From: Prado023 sp049688395
Lineage (GTDB): Bacteria > Actinomycetota > Actinomycetes > S36-B12 > CAIYMF01
Direction of reading: 5' to 3'
DNA: 23,665 nucleotides
Assembly: GCA_049688395.1 (NCBI GenBank)
Contig: JBAVKQ010000367.1
Span: forward strand, 1-23,665
This document shows positions 22,025 through 23,665 of this stretch, in pieces (position 1 is the first letter of the stretch; each line of letters opens with the position of its first letter). The position numbers were made by a program, and so were the translations under genes. The notes under the pieces are model-generated. The model was not told the origin of the DNA, ran no database searches, and saw only the letters and a program-made list of their open reading frames with translations.

Positions 22025-23665
22025 GTTTCTGTGTCCTCTTCGTCGGGCTATGTGGAGTGACACAACTACTCCGACTTGGACGCTATCGCCGACTACTCGT
22101 TTCTATGCCCTCTTCATCGGGCTATGGGAAGTGACTCTACCCTGACGACGATCGTCCGCGGAAAGCGATCGAGGCTGGTTTCTATGCCCTCTTCATCGGG
22201 CTATGGGAAGTGACCGCCGTGTACACGGCCGGTAGCGCAACCGTCGAGGGTGTCTATGCCCTCTTCATCGGGCTATGGGAAGTGACTCGATGTGTTCGAC
22301 TACGCGAGTCCGCGCGATGCGGCGTGTTTCTATGCCCCCTTCATCGGGCTATGGGAAGTGACGTGTCGGTCCGAGATGACAGTGGCAACATCGCCACGTT
22401 TCTATGCCCTCTTCATCGGGCTGTGGGAAGTGACGGCCACCGCCACCGCCGCCAACGGCGGCGGCAATGCGTTTCTATGCCCTCTTCATCGGGCTATGGG
22501 AAGTGACGTAGGCGACGCCATCGCGGCGCTGCTGCTACTACTGGTTTCTATGCCCTCTTCATCGGGCTATGGGAAGTGACCCAAACCCGAACAATTGAGG
22601 GCTGAACACCGACCAGTTTCTATGCCCTCTTCATCGGGCTATGGGAAGTGACCCGTGTACGGCTACAACCTCGACACGCGCGTCAAGGTGTTTCTATGCC
22701 CTCTTCATCGGGCTATGGGAAGTGACACTCCTGTCGACGCCTCCCAGGCGCCGGCGACCACCAGTTTCTATGCCCTCTTCATCGGGCTATGAGAAATGAC
22801 GAGATCAAGGCACACGCGGCCGAACTCGGGTTCCAGTGTTTCTATGCCCTCTTCATCGGGCTATGGGAAGTGACGTCTCGGTCCGAGATGACAGTGGCAA
22901 CATCGCCACGTTTCTATGCCCTCTTCATCGGGCTATGGGAAGTGACTGTCCACCCAATCGATGTGGAGGACCCTCAGGAATGCCGTTTCTATGCCCTCTT
23001 CATCGGGCTATGGGAAGTGACGTGGGCTGCGTCCTTCCGGCCGGACACAACATGGGGCGTGTTTCTATGCCCTCATCATCGGGCTATGGGAAGTGACACT
23101 GGAAAGGTTGTGGACTACACCAACGCCCATCATGTTTCTATGCCCTCTTCATCGGGCTATGGGAAGTGACGCGACCGCCGACAAGGGCCACTCTGAGTGG
23201 TCCCCGTTTCTATGCCCTCTTCATCGGGCTATGGGAAGTGACCAAGGGCCACAGCGAGTGGTCGCCGGCGTCCGGCTTCATGTTTCTATGCCCTCTTCAT
23301 CAGGCTATGGGAAGTGACGGCGCCACCGCTGCCACCGCCACCGACGGCAACGGCAAGTTTCTATGCCCTCTTCATCGGGCTATGGGAAGTGACGTCGAGG
23401 GGATTGTCATCCCCTCGGGCGAGAGCGAGTTTCTATGCCCTCTTCATCGGGCTATGGGAAGTGACTTGAGTACGCCATCGACCAGCTGAAGGCTACCGTC
23501 AAGTTTCTATGCCCTCTTCATCGGGCTATGGGAAGTGACGTGGCATGGCATTTGGCTGATGCCAATTTCCGAGCGTTTCTATGCCCTCTTCATCGGGCTA
23601 TGGGAAGTGACTTCAGGGAACGTGCAGAGGAGTTCCTTCCCCTGCTATTCGTTTCTATGCCCTCT
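22025..23665 (-). CRISPR. CRISPR array, 37-nt repeats, 22 spacers, runs off the window
   Basis: There are 22 complete repeats and a cut-off 23rd at 23651. On + the repeat begins GTTTCTATGCCC and ends GGGCTATGGGAAGTGAC; GCCC and GGGC form a short stem. Starts are 22025, 22099, 22178, 22250, 22326, 22398, 22471, 22544, 22616, 22690, 22764, 22838, 22910, 22985, 23061, 23134, 23206, 23282, 23357, 23429, 23503 and 23575. Spacers are 35-42 nt. The first repeat has 5 mismatches; those at 22250, 22326, 22398, 23061 and 23282 have one and 22764 has two; the other 15 are identical. The degenerate end is on the left and the reverse-complement repeat ends ATAGAAAC, a typical type I/III 5' handle. Transcription is therefore inferred to run right to left from a leader beyond the window. 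No cas gene is present, so the type cannot be assigned directly. Confidence 0.99.

Noticed and set aside
22210..23489. Open reading frames across the CRISPR array encoding repeats such as FYALFIGLWEVT and FLCPLHRAMGSD
   Set aside because: They are translations of the CRISPR repeat in different frames. Spacers of varying length break the frame, and there is no ribosome site.

Overview
The window is high-GC DNA with GTG starts, candidate leaderless starts and a gene order (3' end of rpsB, tsf, pyrH, frr, cdsA, rlmN) typical of Actinomycetota. I cannot name the genus from the sequence alone.

Layout. (1) 1-5046: conserved housekeeping block, all on +. It holds the tail of ribosomal protein S2 with a very long Ala/Glu/Pro/Val-rich extension, EF-Ts, UMP kinase, ribosome recycling factor, CDP-diglyceride synthase and the 23S rRNA/tRNA methyltransferase RlmN. 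Strong hairpins follow rpsB and tsf. (2) 5047-12146: ordinary metabolic and envelope genes. These are propionyl-CoA synthetase, a small lipoprotein, a convergent secreted subtilisin-like protease and an acyl-CoA thioesterase II. (3) 12147-16529: a decayed accessory stretch. It has about 0.5 kb without a gene, a frameshifted gene, a TIR-domain start spliced to unrelated sequence, a small uncharacterised protein, and a DrmB-like (DUF1998) protein that lacks the usual N-terminus and has no DISARM partners here. (4) 16689-21881: a compact, intact-looking module. A HerA/VirD4-type ATPase lies on - and diverges from a Clp-like double-AAA+ ATPase followed by a YbjN/TY-Chap-like peptide-binding chaperone on +. 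(5) 22025 to the window end: a large CRISPR array of 37-nt repeats, with 22 full repeats, a cut-off 23rd and 22 spacers. No cas gene is present in the window.

How it fits together. Region 3 looks like the worn edge of a defence island, and regions 4-5 like its active part. The AAA+/chaperone/HerA-type trio is the best candidate for an undescribed system: a Clp-like remodeller with a degenerate first ATPase site, a small peptide-binding partner and a DNA-translocase-like ATPase sharing one control region.

The array can be read further. Its degenerate repeats are at the left end, and the reverse-complement repeat ends in ATAGAAAC. The leader and any cas genes are therefore expected beyond the right edge, with transcription leftward. 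All 22 spacers contain a stop-free frame on the + strand. Two spacer pairs differ only by synonymous changes in that frame. The crRNAs would then be antisense to phage mRNA, which is what an RNA-targeting type III system needs.
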